Shown here one piece after another: positions 20,347-32,300 of a stretch of 64,000 nucleotides of DNA. The translations under genes were made by a program, and so were the position numbers. Origin of the DNA: Hyposmocoma kahamanoa (Eukaryota; Arthropoda; Insecta; Lepidoptera; Cosmopterigidae); assembly GCF_003589595.1 (NCBI RefSeq), contig NW_020653415.1, positions 346,625 to 410,624 on the forward strand, given 5' to 3'. A model generated the notes under the pieces. That model saw only the letters and a program-made list of their open reading frames with translations. It was not told the origin of the DNA and ran no database searches. Numbering within the stretch: the first letter of the stretch is position 1; every line of letters begins with the position of its first letter.

Positions 20347-22880
20347 TTTTTTAGATCAAATAATTGGTTGGCTGGAATAGTATTATTATTACAAATTTTA
20401 ATGAGAACTGAACTGAAAAACACTCTACCAATATGCCCAAGAAACATAGTCAGAAACCATGTCTCAATTACTATGGTCTTTCAACTAAGAACTATTAATG
20501 AAGTGGTCTCTGTTTATCGATACATTGTTTAGAAACGAGACAGGCCTTTTGTTGAAACCAAAAATGTCTTTAAAGGAAAATCTCACTTTGTCAAATTTAA
20601 ACTTACTGTCAGAAACTTGAATAAATGACCATTTAAGTTCCTGAGAATATAAACATATTGTTTTTAACAATAGTATTAAAATAGTAATTTTAACAAATTT
20701 TAGCCCTAAAATCAAGTTCTTCGTTTAGTGACAGTATTGGTATCAACGTGCTAAATGTTGCGTAAGGATCTTCGTTTTGCCGAGATTAAATATAAGTGGC
20801 TAATACATTTGTATTTCCTAGAAGCCACATCTCGCCTCAAATAGGTACGTCTAGATCGTAGGGAAATCTAAAATTAACACGACATTCCTTAAAACTCGGT
20901 CATTTAAGTCTGAGAATCTATACAGCGGATGATATTTTGTTCGTATTGCATTCTTGTTGTAATGCATCTAGTTTAATTCATAATGAACCCATTGAATGAC
21001 AAAATTTGATAATATTATTAAGTTCATTCCTGAATCTCGCTAATAACTTACCATATTTTTAAATCTATTTGAGTTCTTTTTAGAGGCATACATTTCCATA
21101 TTGGTATCGACTAACAATTAATATTACCCTAACTGGAATTTTGTCGATTTTGCGTTTTTAATGCCAAATTATTCTGTTAATTTAAATTTAAAATTAAGAC
21201 GGTAAATAATACAAAAAGTAATAATCATATTGAGTTCTTAGGTTTTCGCGATTGTTACACGTACGAAATGAATTTTTTTTTTTGGGATCTAGATCTAGAA
21301 CACAATAGGGACCTGTATATTATTCTGGTAATAAAGAATAAATAATATTTTTTCCCACTTGATACCCTAGTACTTACAAGCTTATTTTGTTAGGTACTGT
21401 GGAACTGTCAACAAGAAAAACTTTTTAAAACTCTAAGAGATGACGCAAATTTGCAAATTGTGCATATTAATAGCGTATATTTGTTTTTTCAATCAAACCA
21501 ACGTTTACGGCCCTTACAGGGTCTCATAGACACGGTTGACTGAGGTGGTAATGTCATCAACCAGTTATGTCTAATATTAATGCAAACCACCCTATTTCTT
21601 CACTATAGTTACAAAAGTTATTAATTAAATACCTTATTTTTAATTTTACATTTTAATTTTTTTCCTAAATAATCTTATTTTTATTGTCTATGAGAATACC
21701 CTATAGTAAAAAGTCATTAAGTGAAAAGTTACAATTTTTAAGTGAGCATATTATTATTAATTACTGGTGTCGTAAGATATGTAAATGGTATGTGTGTATC
21801 CCACGATACAGAATTGCCTAGTGTATGGGCCGTAGTAAATATTAAGTAGTAAACATTTTCTGTCAAATATATTTTATATTATTTGAGGCATTTGGATTTC
21901 TGAGGCGCAGTCGCTTCCAGCACAAATGCATAAATCCGTGCTGATCAATATGTATCGTTCGTCGGTTCCAGAACCTGAATCCCCGACCCCGGTCGACTGT
22001 GCCATTGCTAAGCAATACCGCCTCATTTAAAAATTCAAACTTTTATCTTTAGTGAGACGACTTATATTCGAAATAATAATACAATTTTGACATTTTTTCC
22101 CTGGACATCTTGAACTGACTTGTTGGGGAGTCACCACACTTATTGACATGGAATCACATTAAGGGCGGTCAGAAAAAGCTTTATGTCAATGTGGTAAAAC
22201 CAAATAAGAAGTGCGTTCCGCTTCGGTGGCTCGAGCGGAAGCGAAACTCGCAACTACTTTTTTGGCTATAGTTCACCAAGGCCCAATGCTATTTAGAGAT
22301 CGAAGAAATTGGACATTGACCGAAACGCAATCTTCCTTAAAAATGAGTTCCTATACCGTTAAAACGAGGGTTGCCGCAGACGTCTGTGACATCCGCATAT
22401 TTTTTAATATATGCATCCGCATTCGACATTCGCATCAATCGATGCATCGATTATTATCAGAACCGATGTCGCCAAAACTCACACATTCTTAATTTCAAAT
22501 ACTACAAATCGTGATAGTGACTAATAGTAGCTTCAAATTTAAAAATAAATAAATTCTGGATTGTTAATATAATTTAAACTTTATCGTGTTGGCATATTGT
22601 TGAAAGTTCAGTAGCATAGATAACTATTATTGCAAGTTCTGATATTAATTTGATATTTCTATCTATGTGCTGCCATCTAGCGGTTAATTGCTGAACGACG
22701 ACGAATTGTAGTTATTTATTTAGTTCTCCAAAAAGAAGCGACCATATTGCAGGGATATAAGCTTTACTCGTTTCTTGTAACAAATAAATTATTTCGATAA
22801 ACAGAAAATTGAACATTTATTACAATAGGGCTTACCAATGATATGAATGGTAATATGTTGGGTGCGGCTATCATTTTTGC
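20347..22880. other. Gene-free stretch with repeat relics
   Basis: About 21239-21300 keeps 'ttaggttttcgcgattgtta', the start of Rep-C. About 21905-22025 has a minus-strand tRNA-like block ('gttccagaacctgaatcccc'), perhaps a SINE relic. A 93-codon frame at 22211-22492 has no known signature. Nothing else was recognised. Confidence 0.4.
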
Positions 22881-23010
22881 ACTCCATATTTGACAGGTCC
22901 TTTGGTCAACCGTGACCATGGGACCTGTAAAGTGCCCGAAACGTGGGTTTGTTTGAAGAAACAAATACACGCGATTTAAATCCGGAAAGATAGTTTCATT
23001 TCTTATAAAA
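22881..23010 (-). repeat. Rep-C copy (one arm)
   Basis: 'tcaaccgtgaccatgggacc', 'gtaaagtgcccgaaacgt', 'gaaacaaatacacgcgattt', 'aaatccggaaagatagttt', in the same order as the complement of the 63451-63568 arm. Confidence 0.65.
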
Positions 23011-23090
23011 CCAATTTTTTCACATATCCCCATCTGTAGATTTGAAGGTGAAAACATTCTCATCCGCGTCCGCGTCTGAATTTTTTTATA

Positions 23091-23380
23091 ATATGAAGTG
23101 ACGGGACGAATAAGTCGTGCGCCTGAGGTAAGCTACAAACCTGTCCATAAAAGTTGCAGTGCCACTCAGAGCTTTAAATCGCTTAGATCTGAGGGACACT
23201 TTCACTGCGCCCGTCACCCTGAGACATAAGTTGACAAGTCCCATGTGCCTGTAATTTCACCAGCACCCTTACCCGTCAGAACCGGAAGAGTAATGCTGAA
23301 ATAACTACTTGTTGGCAGAAATAGATGAGGTGACAGTACTACCCCAGACGAACTCTTTCACAAGAAGCTCTACTGCTACT
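23091..23380 (+). repeat. Rep-A, copy 8 (full length)
   Basis: 'gtgacgggacgaataagtcg' to 'agctctactgctact'. Confidence 0.75.
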
Positions 23381-23984
23381 CCAAAAAATGTCGGCATCTC
23401 TGTTTAAAACACTCCATGTAAAATGAGTTAATTTTCGTTCCATAAAACTCGGTCAAATATTAGAGCAGTTATCACAAAACATTAATATTTTGTTTGTCAG
23501 TCATACGTGTAATAATAATTACTTTCGTTTGTGTCAATATTATGATTATCGGCTTTCAATATTTCGACAATAGATGGATAATATTTTATCTGCATAATAA
23601 CCGTTATAACGATTTGAGGTTCAGTGGAGTAGATAACTCATGTTGGATACACTCGTGTTGATTGCTGTTGTTGCGAGTTACGATGTACGTGTAAGTGATT
23701 AGAATCGTGATATGAAAGTTTGGGTTGTGGGGCGTTTCGCTTACATGGGGTAATTTGGAACAGGTATTAATATCAGTCGCATTGGAATGTTTGTCGGGTG
23801 GCAAATAGTCCTAGTTTACCGATGCGTTGTACAATTCAAATTTTATATTCAATTGGTTTAATAATTTTTTATTCTCCGTAAAATCTGATGGAATAGAACT
23901 CACGTTGAGTTTTTCCTTTTTTGTTACAAATTTCCGAAACCGCTAAATAATCCATTAGTTCATATAGATAATTTAAAAATATAG
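23381..23984. other. No gene seen
   Basis: AT-rich, with no repeat partner found. Confidence 0.4.
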
Positions 23985-24148
23985 TCAATGATATTGGTAC
24001 AGAGTACTCAAAAACCGACCACAAATGTTTGTGGGATTTCATCTATTTGTCAAGTTTTATTGAAATCAGTTAACGGAAAGTGCACGTAACCCGATTCATC
24101 CCCTAGTCTGCCACCCTTAGATATTTTCTTCAAATTTAAATGGGACCA
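23985..24148 (-). repeat. Rep-B copy
   Basis: Reverse orientation: 'tctatttgtcaagttttatt', 'aaatcagttaacggaaagtg', 'tcttcaaatttaaatgggac'. Confidence 0.6.
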
Positions 24149-24775
24149 ATAGATAGATAGATAAAAAGTTTATTGTCTTGCATCACACACACAACAATAT
24201 AATACATTGATTAAAAGAGACACACAGAAATCAAAATTAAAGAAAAAAAATTAAAAAAGAAAATATAAAAACATAATACTAACCTAATGATCAAGAACTT
24301 GTGCGTGCTAAAGCAAGCCAAATAGGTCGTGGCTCAGTGCACAATTTTCCCAACAGCAAAGCACTGATTTTCAGCCACCACCTTCGAGGTTCGCGTTGCG
24401 GTGCATCAAAAGCAAAAACATTGTGAGGTGAATGTAGTGTGCATATGTGTTAGCATCACGTGAGTATTATATACATTATAAAAATATTAAAAAAAGAAAA
24501 AAAAATAGTAACTGTAAAAATAATTCAGAAAAAAATTGTAACACAAATTCATAATTGATATAATTAAAATAAAATAATAATAATTAGTACTTACTAGCGA
24601 TGAAAGTCATTATAACATAAACATGATAATAAATGTCTATGAAGTTAAGGGACTTCTAGAAGCCTCCGCGATGTAAAGCGTTTAGGAATACCCAGTTTTT
24701 GCCTATCAAAAATAAATTCCCTCAAATGTTTTTCAAACGTAAACTTAGTTTTAACCAATACTGAGGTACCGTCTG
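24149..24775 (-). mobile_element. LINE-like 3' end with coding tail and (TATC)n terminus
   Basis: On the minus strand a coding-like tail occupies 24643-24772 (ending 'FTSRRLLEVP', stop near 24645). A UTR of about 490 bp follows and the element ends in a polyadenylation-like 'caataaac' and a (TATC)n repeat at about 24150-24165. The order coding end, UTR, simple repeat fits a LINE 3' end. The protein fragment is too short to name a clade. Confidence 0.5.
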
Positions 24776-24892
24776 TCCAACAGAAAAAGAATCATCAAAA
24801 TCGATTCACAAATGCCGGAGTAATCGCGTAACGTACACACAAAAAAACAAAAAATACAGTCGAATTGATGACCTACTCCTTTTTTTTAAAGT
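24770..24892 (-). repeat. Rep-B 5' part
   Basis: 'atcatcaaaatcgattcaca', 'gagtaatcgcgtaacgtaca' and 'cagtcgaattgatgacctac' are the complement of 35815-35905. Confidence 0.6.
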
Positions 24893-25129
24893 CGCTTGAA
24901 AATATGGTCAAAAAGGAACATCATTTACGTTCTTTTATTGATTTGGAATTGTTTTCCCGGAACTTTTGAAACATTACAAAACAACACTTCGGTTTGACTG
25001 CGTGGATAGATCCCAACCTTGAGAGTAATAACAACACATCTGCAAAATAACAACTTTTCAGGAGATAGGCTGAATGATTCTGCGAACGAAATTAACCGAT
25101 AACTTTTTATAGGAAATGATGCTATTGTT

Positions 25130-25285
25130 TTCGGAACTAAATCGTGTATATTTGTTTTTTCAAACAAACAAATTAGCCGTGACCACGGGACCTGTAAAGT
25201 ACCTGAAACGTTGGTTAGTTTGAAACGAACGTGATTTAGATCTGAAAACAATACTTTCATTTCCAACGTGTAACAATAGCAAAAA
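25130..25285. repeat. Rep-C copy, decayed fold-back
   Basis: It has 'tatatttgttttttcaaaca' and, 45 bp on, 'ggttagtttgaaacgaacgtg' then 'tttcatttccaacgtgtaac'. It thus holds the loop with parts of both arms, as at 63473-63627 but diverged. Confidence 0.55.
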
Positions 25286-25424
25286 AACAAGAACTTTTAT
25301 GCTTAAGTACGAGAGTTTTAAAATTTCACATATCCGTAATTTGTTAAATTTAGTTCCTATCTATTATTATTAAGATTTTCATGTAATAAAAGTACTTTTA
25401 AAATATTGATCATATCGACACCGA

Positions 25425-25915
25425 CGAATTGAAAGGCAAAATGGGATAAGCGAGACTTTTGATTATATTGAGTTATGTATGCCGTTGGAATCTGCTAATG
25501 TTTCTGATTTTTTTTTTTAATTTATTTATCTTGTCAATTACATTTTTTTACAAATAATATAATGTTCTCGCAAACTTCATAAAAGTTTATCGGGAGAGTT
25601 TGGTTGCTACGCTTACATTACAATCACATAACATTTCATTCTGTTACTCAATTACAGCTCTCTAAATTACTACAATGTATCTAACAAATATTTCTTTAAT
25701 TCTTTTTCTATGTAACTTTTATTACCTTGCAAACATTTTAAGTGTGAAGGAAGATCATTAAATAATGTTGGAATTAAATAGTCCTTCGTCCTTTTTCCAT
25801 ACACATTGTTTGTTTTAAAAATCTCGTACCTGCCCACCGCTGCTTTGATTCCAACGATATATAACTCAATATGACCCAAAAGTGTCGCTTATCCCATTTT
25901 GCCTTTCAAGCGTCG
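25425..25915 (-). mobile_element. LINE 3' fragment flanked by inverted repeats
   Basis: The minus strand (25670-25879) codes for a LINE reverse transcriptase end ('TLFNDLPSHLKCL', 'YIEKELKKYLLDTL'). Its outer 70 bp ('gaaaggcaaaatgggataag', 'tattgagttat') is also present inverted at 25430-25495, so the fragment is bounded by diverged inverted repeats. It may be two head-to-head insertions or a fold-back. Confidence 0.5.
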
Positions 25916-26076
25916 ATATTATAATGTCACATCTAGAAAACTCGGACCCACTTCGAATGTCGTTTGTGCACTAAGCCCGATTCGAATCCGAGAAAAAACG
26001 AATATCGCTTTTACACCTACAGATAAAATGATCCCTGTGACATTTCGGACCGTCACTTCTCGGATTCCGAACTGGG

Positions 26077-26262
26077 GGTCTACTCTCGATCTCCGTCCGA
26101 CATCCATCCGAAACAATTACTGTCAAACAAGTAATATTCGACAAAATTAAAAGACAAGTATCAAGTATGAAGCTTCATTCGCATCACGCGTCTTTTCATT
26201 TGGTCAAGTATTGCTTATTTGGCAGTAATTGTTTCGGACGGAAATCGAGAGTAGACCTCCTG
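26077..26262. mobile_element. MITE with TIRs; core shared with 49773-49918
   Basis: The arms 'ggtctactctcgatctccgt' (left) and 'cggaaatcgagagtagacc' (right) are inverted repeats, followed inward by 'ccgaaacaattactgtc'. The core of about 130 bp ('gtaatattcgacaaaatta', 'tcattcgcatcacgcgtc') recurs nearly unchanged at 49773-49918, but with different outer arms there. It ends 80 bp before a SPPL3 exon. Confidence 0.7.
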
Positions 26263-26342
26263 GTGCGAACCGGACGTAGTGTGAAAACGATCTAGGGTAC
26301 ATGATGACTGTGTTTAAGTTTTTTCTTGTTTTTACTCGACAG

Positions 26343-29300
26343 GGTGTCGGCGTGCCTTATCTCAATGCTGTTGATAGTCTACGGTAGCTTCCGTTCACTG
26401 AACATGGAGCGCGAGGCGCGGGAGCGAGCAGAACGCGAAAGAGAAGCGTCGTTGTTAGGAGGGAACAAGCTGCCGCCCACCGCGCCCATTACTACTAGTG
26501 AGTTTATAGACTGATAAGGAACGTTGACAATGGTGAGTGACAGTAATATATACTCACGCACTGACAATATGACAACGACTGTTTCTCTTCACAAGTGAAC
26601 AGGTTAGCTTATTCTTACGGTGGAAATAAAAAATAATAAATATAATTTTGCTTTGGGAAAATGCCGTCGATGTTAATAGAACCTTCGTTCTACACTGCCA
26701 TCGGAACAAAGAAAGGCACAAGCGGCAAATTTGATTCAGCGATAAATGAGTTTATTTTTACTTTTCTGGTTAAAATATTTTTTTTTTACACTAAAAGTAC
26801 TTTATTTGTGTTAAATATATTTAAGACACATTTTGTACAGAAATTTTCATTGTACGTAACTGGCTATTTTAGATTAACCTTAATTTTCCGTTTAACTTAC
26901 TATTACAGCAAGGGGCATAACTTAAATGTGACTTGAAATACTTGACTTATATTATATGTAATAAATAGAAGTAAAAGTTGCCATTATAATTACTTGTGCC
27001 TTTTTTGTGTTATATAGGAAGTAGTTATTGTAATGAACTACGTAATAAGGGCACACCGCATTACTAAGTACACTAATATCAAAAGTGTTCGTAAAATATG
27101 AATAAATATATCTTTTTGTAGTAGAAAATCTGCCTTTTGAACTTAACTGTATATCCAACAATTATTGAGATATATTTCTACAAAAAAAGGATAGACTTTT
27201 TCTCTGATATCGAATATATGTTAGTTATGCCTTTTCTCGTTAAGAGGGCAGTACAGCATGCTGTTTGGGCAATTTGCTGTACGATTGAACAGAGTCGCCA
27301 ACACTCGAACAACCGCGTCGAGATGCCAAAACGGCCAGGTCCGAACGTCCGCGTTGACGGCGAATTGGCTGAATGCGACAAGTGTGATATGTGACGCTTT
27401 TAGGATATCTAGTCGTGTAATGGTACGCGAGACGCCTTTCATTCTATCAGAGTATGCCTTCGATTTTAACTAACGATAAACGAACAAAATACTGGACTAA
27501 GATCAACCATGTGCCTAACTTACGTCAGCAACCAACCTTTAGGAGTTTATTCATGATTTGAGTCATAGTTTTTTAAATTTTTTAATTGTTAAAACAATTA
27601 AAAAATTAAAAAAACTAAGGTCTTTAAGAAACTAAGGTAGGGTCTAAAGACCCTAGTTGCATTTAAGCCCGCCTAGGATGTTAGGGACAAGGTAGTGGCT
27701 GAAAAACAGCGCTGTCTGCGACAACAACGGCCTCTTGCCGTCTGACATGTGTGGCGTACCATTATATTGTTTTTTTATTTGTGTCCAAAAAGTGTCATTG
27801 TGCAATAAAGAATGCTTGTATTTGTAATATCTAGCAACAGTTACATTGTAATGTGAACGACAAAGTAAACCGACCGACCCTACGCTGTGAACTAAACTAT
27901 AATAACGAGAGTTCAAATTAATTATTAATAATTGTCAATGTAGTAGTAAAAACCAATCTATTCTATCTTCGACAGATATCCAAACACTAAACACAATGCA
28001 GGCGCTCTGCTTCCCCCTCGGTTCCTCGGTGGCTCTCCTAGTGATGTTCTTCTTCTTCGATTCCATGCAGACCTTCGTCGCGATCTGTACAGCAAGTAAG
28101 TGACATTCAATCTGGCTAATTAACTACAAAGCGAAGAGAAGAAGACCTGTGTTTCAGCGACTATGGCATTTCGTTATTTCGATTAAGCAGCGTGGATTCG
28201 TCAAAATAGCGATATTTTATTGGTTGTTGAAATACAGCTGTTCTCCGTTCCACTTTGGTAGATAATGGGGCTTGAACCTTGTTTTTGCATTAGAAAAGCG
28301 AGTGGTATAATGGAAATTGAAGATACAAACTAGTGACTACTTTATTCAGGTACGTTGAAATAAATGAGCGTGGCTTGTTAAAAATATCTGTAAATGAATA
28401 GAACAATTGTAAACAATTCTATTCATATATTTTACTGAAGAATATATTGCCGCTAATCTCACAATACCATATAGAAAAAAGCACTGGACTCATACAAAAT
28501 TGGCTTAGCTTATTTGAGTGATTTTGGTCTTCTAAATGAAAAAACCACGATACAGGATACTTCATAACAAAGGAGAAATCAACAGACTAACCGTGTAAGG
28601 CTAAAGACGGCCCGGTGCCATTAACATTTTGCATTTCATTCAGTGTTACTGTTTAGACAACTGTTTTTACTAATGATTTGTCAAAATTTTGGCAGTGTTG
28701 TCCTTTGAACAACTATTTTTAGTGTCAAACTTGCAGTGTTGCCGCTTAAACGTCCGTTTGCACTACCGTTCTGTCACGGCTTTTCACAGTATTACCATTT
28801 TAACGTATGTTTCTACTATCGATTCACCAAACTTTTGCCAGTGTTATCATTTAAAGGTCTTTTTCTAGTATTGATCTATCAAAGTAATGACAGCGGTACC
28901 GTTTAAATTTAATTTAAATTTTAATTACATCGCTGTTTATACTAATTATCTGTCGTACTTTTTATAGCATTGCCATTTAAATCACCCGGAATATCACACC
29001 ACCGGGCCGTATTTCGCCTTGTAAGGTAGTAGACTTCCCTTTGAATATAGGCTAACGTGGCAGTGAAGGCTTTCGACTACAATTGTTATTATTTATAATT
29101 GGCTGACCTTGCTAACAAGGTCTTGTTTTTAATTTGGTCGTAACGGTATTTTATTTTTGGGTGTTTCCAGGTTAAATTTGAAATGGTGAGATTCTTTATT
29201 TATACATTCATACTATAATTCTCAATGTCCGTATTCTTGTTGTTCAAAGAACAGACAAAAATTCGTTTGTGACGATTTCTATGTTTTTTCTCTTATTTTA

Positions 29301-32300
29301 GACATAAGTTTTCAAAAACAATAATGGCCACCCTGTTGTCGTTCTATTTTATGGGTTCGAATTTTTTAGTATGGTTCTTACATAAGCTTTGAAATGATTA
29401 AACTTGTATGAGAGTGGTGATGAATACATACAGCACATGTTATAAGTCACCTGTATACCAGAATTGCTGTGATGTAATAATTGAATGTTGTGATATATGG
29501 TGATGTAATAATTTAATGTAATTAAATTGTGTGATTTACGAGCTTTGCCATCTGACGCTGCTGTGCTCTTGCAGAGGGTCACATGTATACAAACAATTAC
29601 TTGGTACTTGGTGTAACGGGCTAGTGTCCGCAACTCAACGTCGAGGCGCCTATACAAACAATTAATGTTCCATCTGAAATTTGTAATGTGATATGCAATA
29701 AACATTTGAATTTCATTGAATTGTTTCTCAAGTAGCCATTGTAATAGCATTTGCGCTTGAAATATTGAGACGCGAATTATACTACAATTTTTTTAGGATG
29801 ATCCCTGTGACACTTTGTCATAGGGATGAGGTAATGTCGATCGATTTTTGGTTTGATTTTTGAAGCAAAGGTTCTCTCTTATACAGCCTTGTATAATATT
29901 ACGGTTTTAAAAAAATTGAGTTTTTAAAATAATTAATTCCCGTGTGTTCCTATATTAGTAATCCGATATTTCTATGGAGTAGGTACTGGAGAAGAAACAA
30001 ATTAAATGCAGTTTTTGTTTATGATTCAGTAGCCATCGCCAGCGATAAGCGAATAATAATAATAATTGCATATACAACCAATTATAGCGTCCTAAAATCT
30101 ATGAAATTGTTCAAGAATACTTTTGACGTTGATCTTGACATGTATGTGTCAATTTAATTTATTTCGAGTGCTGACACCTTGTATGTGCCACGTATTTTTT
30201 ATTGTTCCCTACTATGTTTTCTGTTATAGATATTTGTTTATATTATAGATTAAACTCGTGTAACGCACTGTATATTTATTCATTAAATCATCATCATCAT
30301 CAATCAAGACTTTTTATCGATATACCTCATCTCTAGCAAATGCAGTCTAATGAAGTAACCTTTGTGCGTTGTCGTAAAGATAAATTCATTTTTGAAAAAA
30401 ATATTGCTTCGCTGCTCATTTCTCACTAGTCTCACTTTTACTTTAATTTTATGTATTTGCTTAAAGTAATTTTATTCACTTAAAAACGAGACTTATATAA
30501 CAATTGTTTATGAAATAAATCATAAATTAGTGGACGTCCTTACAAGGTTATATTATGTAGAATTTTGTGAAGTGTGACAGGGATCGTCCTCGAAAATTTG
30601 TAGTATAGCTACTCAGAAGTATTTTCTTATCCGTTTAATAATAAATTTCTTTCAGCTAACGTAGGTCCACTGTTATGGCGCGTTTACACTAGGCCAATGC
30701 GTCACCTTCGCTGGTCCGCCCAAGGCGGCAGCCTACCCAGTAAACACTGAGAAGTTTGACGACTTTAGTACGTTGCCGAAGTTGACCGAATCGACTAGGT
30801 GTAATCATTGTCATGCGACTTGGTCGCCTCCTGCAATCGACCGACGTCCAAACAAGTTGTCGGCGGCCGCGTCTGACCACGACACACGTGCTGGGGGCCA
30901 AAGAATACCTACCTACCTGATCAGTTTGTTACATTTCGAACGATTTGTTGTGCCTCTGTCCAGAACTTTCAGGCGGCAGTCGATTGCGTCTTCTTCGGCA
31001 AGGCGAAGTAGTCTGCCGAAGACGTTATCGACCCTGTGTAAACACGCCATTGATAATACAGAAAATTGATAAGTTTAAACTAGCATAGTAGATACTATGC
31101 TAGTTTAGACTTTTAACTACTTATGAATTATATTGCACACCTGCCTGAGGTGTACTTGAGGCTATCAGCGCAAAAATGGTGTGCCGTGCATTGCATATAG
31201 AAGATGATTTAAAATTAGCCAAATTAATTGTATAGTAATCGTATATGAGTAATATGGCATAATAAGGCCTCCAAATACATGCTGCTCAAAACAATTAGGG
31301 GAACAAAACTTTAAAGTAGAACTAAACTTTTTGCTTAAGGTTTTAATTATAACTGGCCACTAAATAATGTAGAGGCAAGAGTCTTTATATACCTAAAAAT
31401 AAAGTGACGTCATTGAATTTTCTTTACTTTCTAATCACAGAAAACACATTTTGAGTTGTTTTCACGTCTTTGGAGTACTAATAGATAATAAGTATTTTAG
31501 TATCATTTAAAGTAATTTTGTAGAAAAAAAAGTTCAATGTGGCTTACACCACTTTTGCGCTGATAGCCTCATTTGTATAGAAGATACGTACTGGGTTGTC
31601 ACAGCAGCACGCCAAAGCTTTTTTTTATTGGATTTTGTCATTAAAACGACGAAATGTTGGTTGTAATATGGTATTATAATTTTCGGCCTTTGAAAACCAC
31701 GTTGTAACAGTAACCGTCATCTCCACAGTAATAGCGTGCGCAGCGTTGGCATTTCTACTGACACCGTTATGTCAGTACGTGCTGGGCACGGCGGGGATTG
31801 GCAACCGAGGCGTGGCCGTTTGTGGTCGATATTCCGCGCCAGAGTTGGCCGCGGCTTTGCTGGCTGCAGCCATCGTGGCTGTATGGGTGCTCACTGGCCA
31901 TTGGCTGCTTATGGATGGTTAGTATATGTGGCAGCTGCAACAGCAACGTGCATATATAGCCACATCCTGTTTAAAAACTATGTACAGTTTGTCTTTTTTT
32001 GAAGATGGAATAAGATGACAGTTCATTGTGCAAAAGATTTGCCCGCTTGCAAGCAGCTAGTGATTGCATTCGATAAATATTCTATCGACTATCGACTAAA
32101 TCGTGAGCTTAGTGCAAGAAGTCATTAATTGCCATATAATTTATAAGGCAATTAATGACTTCTTACAATATGCCGACGAAATATTGCTTACGCTTATGCA
32201 ATAAATAACCGAACTTGTTTCATTTGAATTGTCATCGGCCCATTGTTCGTCCAACTGCTGAACACGGGTTCATTTGAGTTGTCAATTTTTATAAATCCAT

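Noticed and set aside
22211..22492. 93-codon frame starting 'MRSASVARAEAKL'
   Set aside because: No recognisable domain, no neighbouring exon and a low-complexity start; probably chance.
27137..27473. Four overlapping frames on both strands at 27.1-27.5 kb
   Set aside because: Overlapping open frames in a locally GC-richer patch of a SPPL3 intron; none shows a protein family or splice fit to SPPL3.
28644..28980. CRISPR-like array
   Set aside because: The units diverge along their whole length without constant repeats and unique spacers, and the host is an animal.
29349..29750. 133-codon minus-strand frame
   Set aside because: Composition and residues look random and no motif is present; the plus strand resembles a retroposon tail instead.
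30773..31069. 98-codon plus-strand frame
   Set aside because: It is contained in a MITE with TIRs at 30676-31049.
32116..32164. Pre-miRNA
   Set aside because: An 18-bp stem is too short for a typical precursor and there is no expression evidence.
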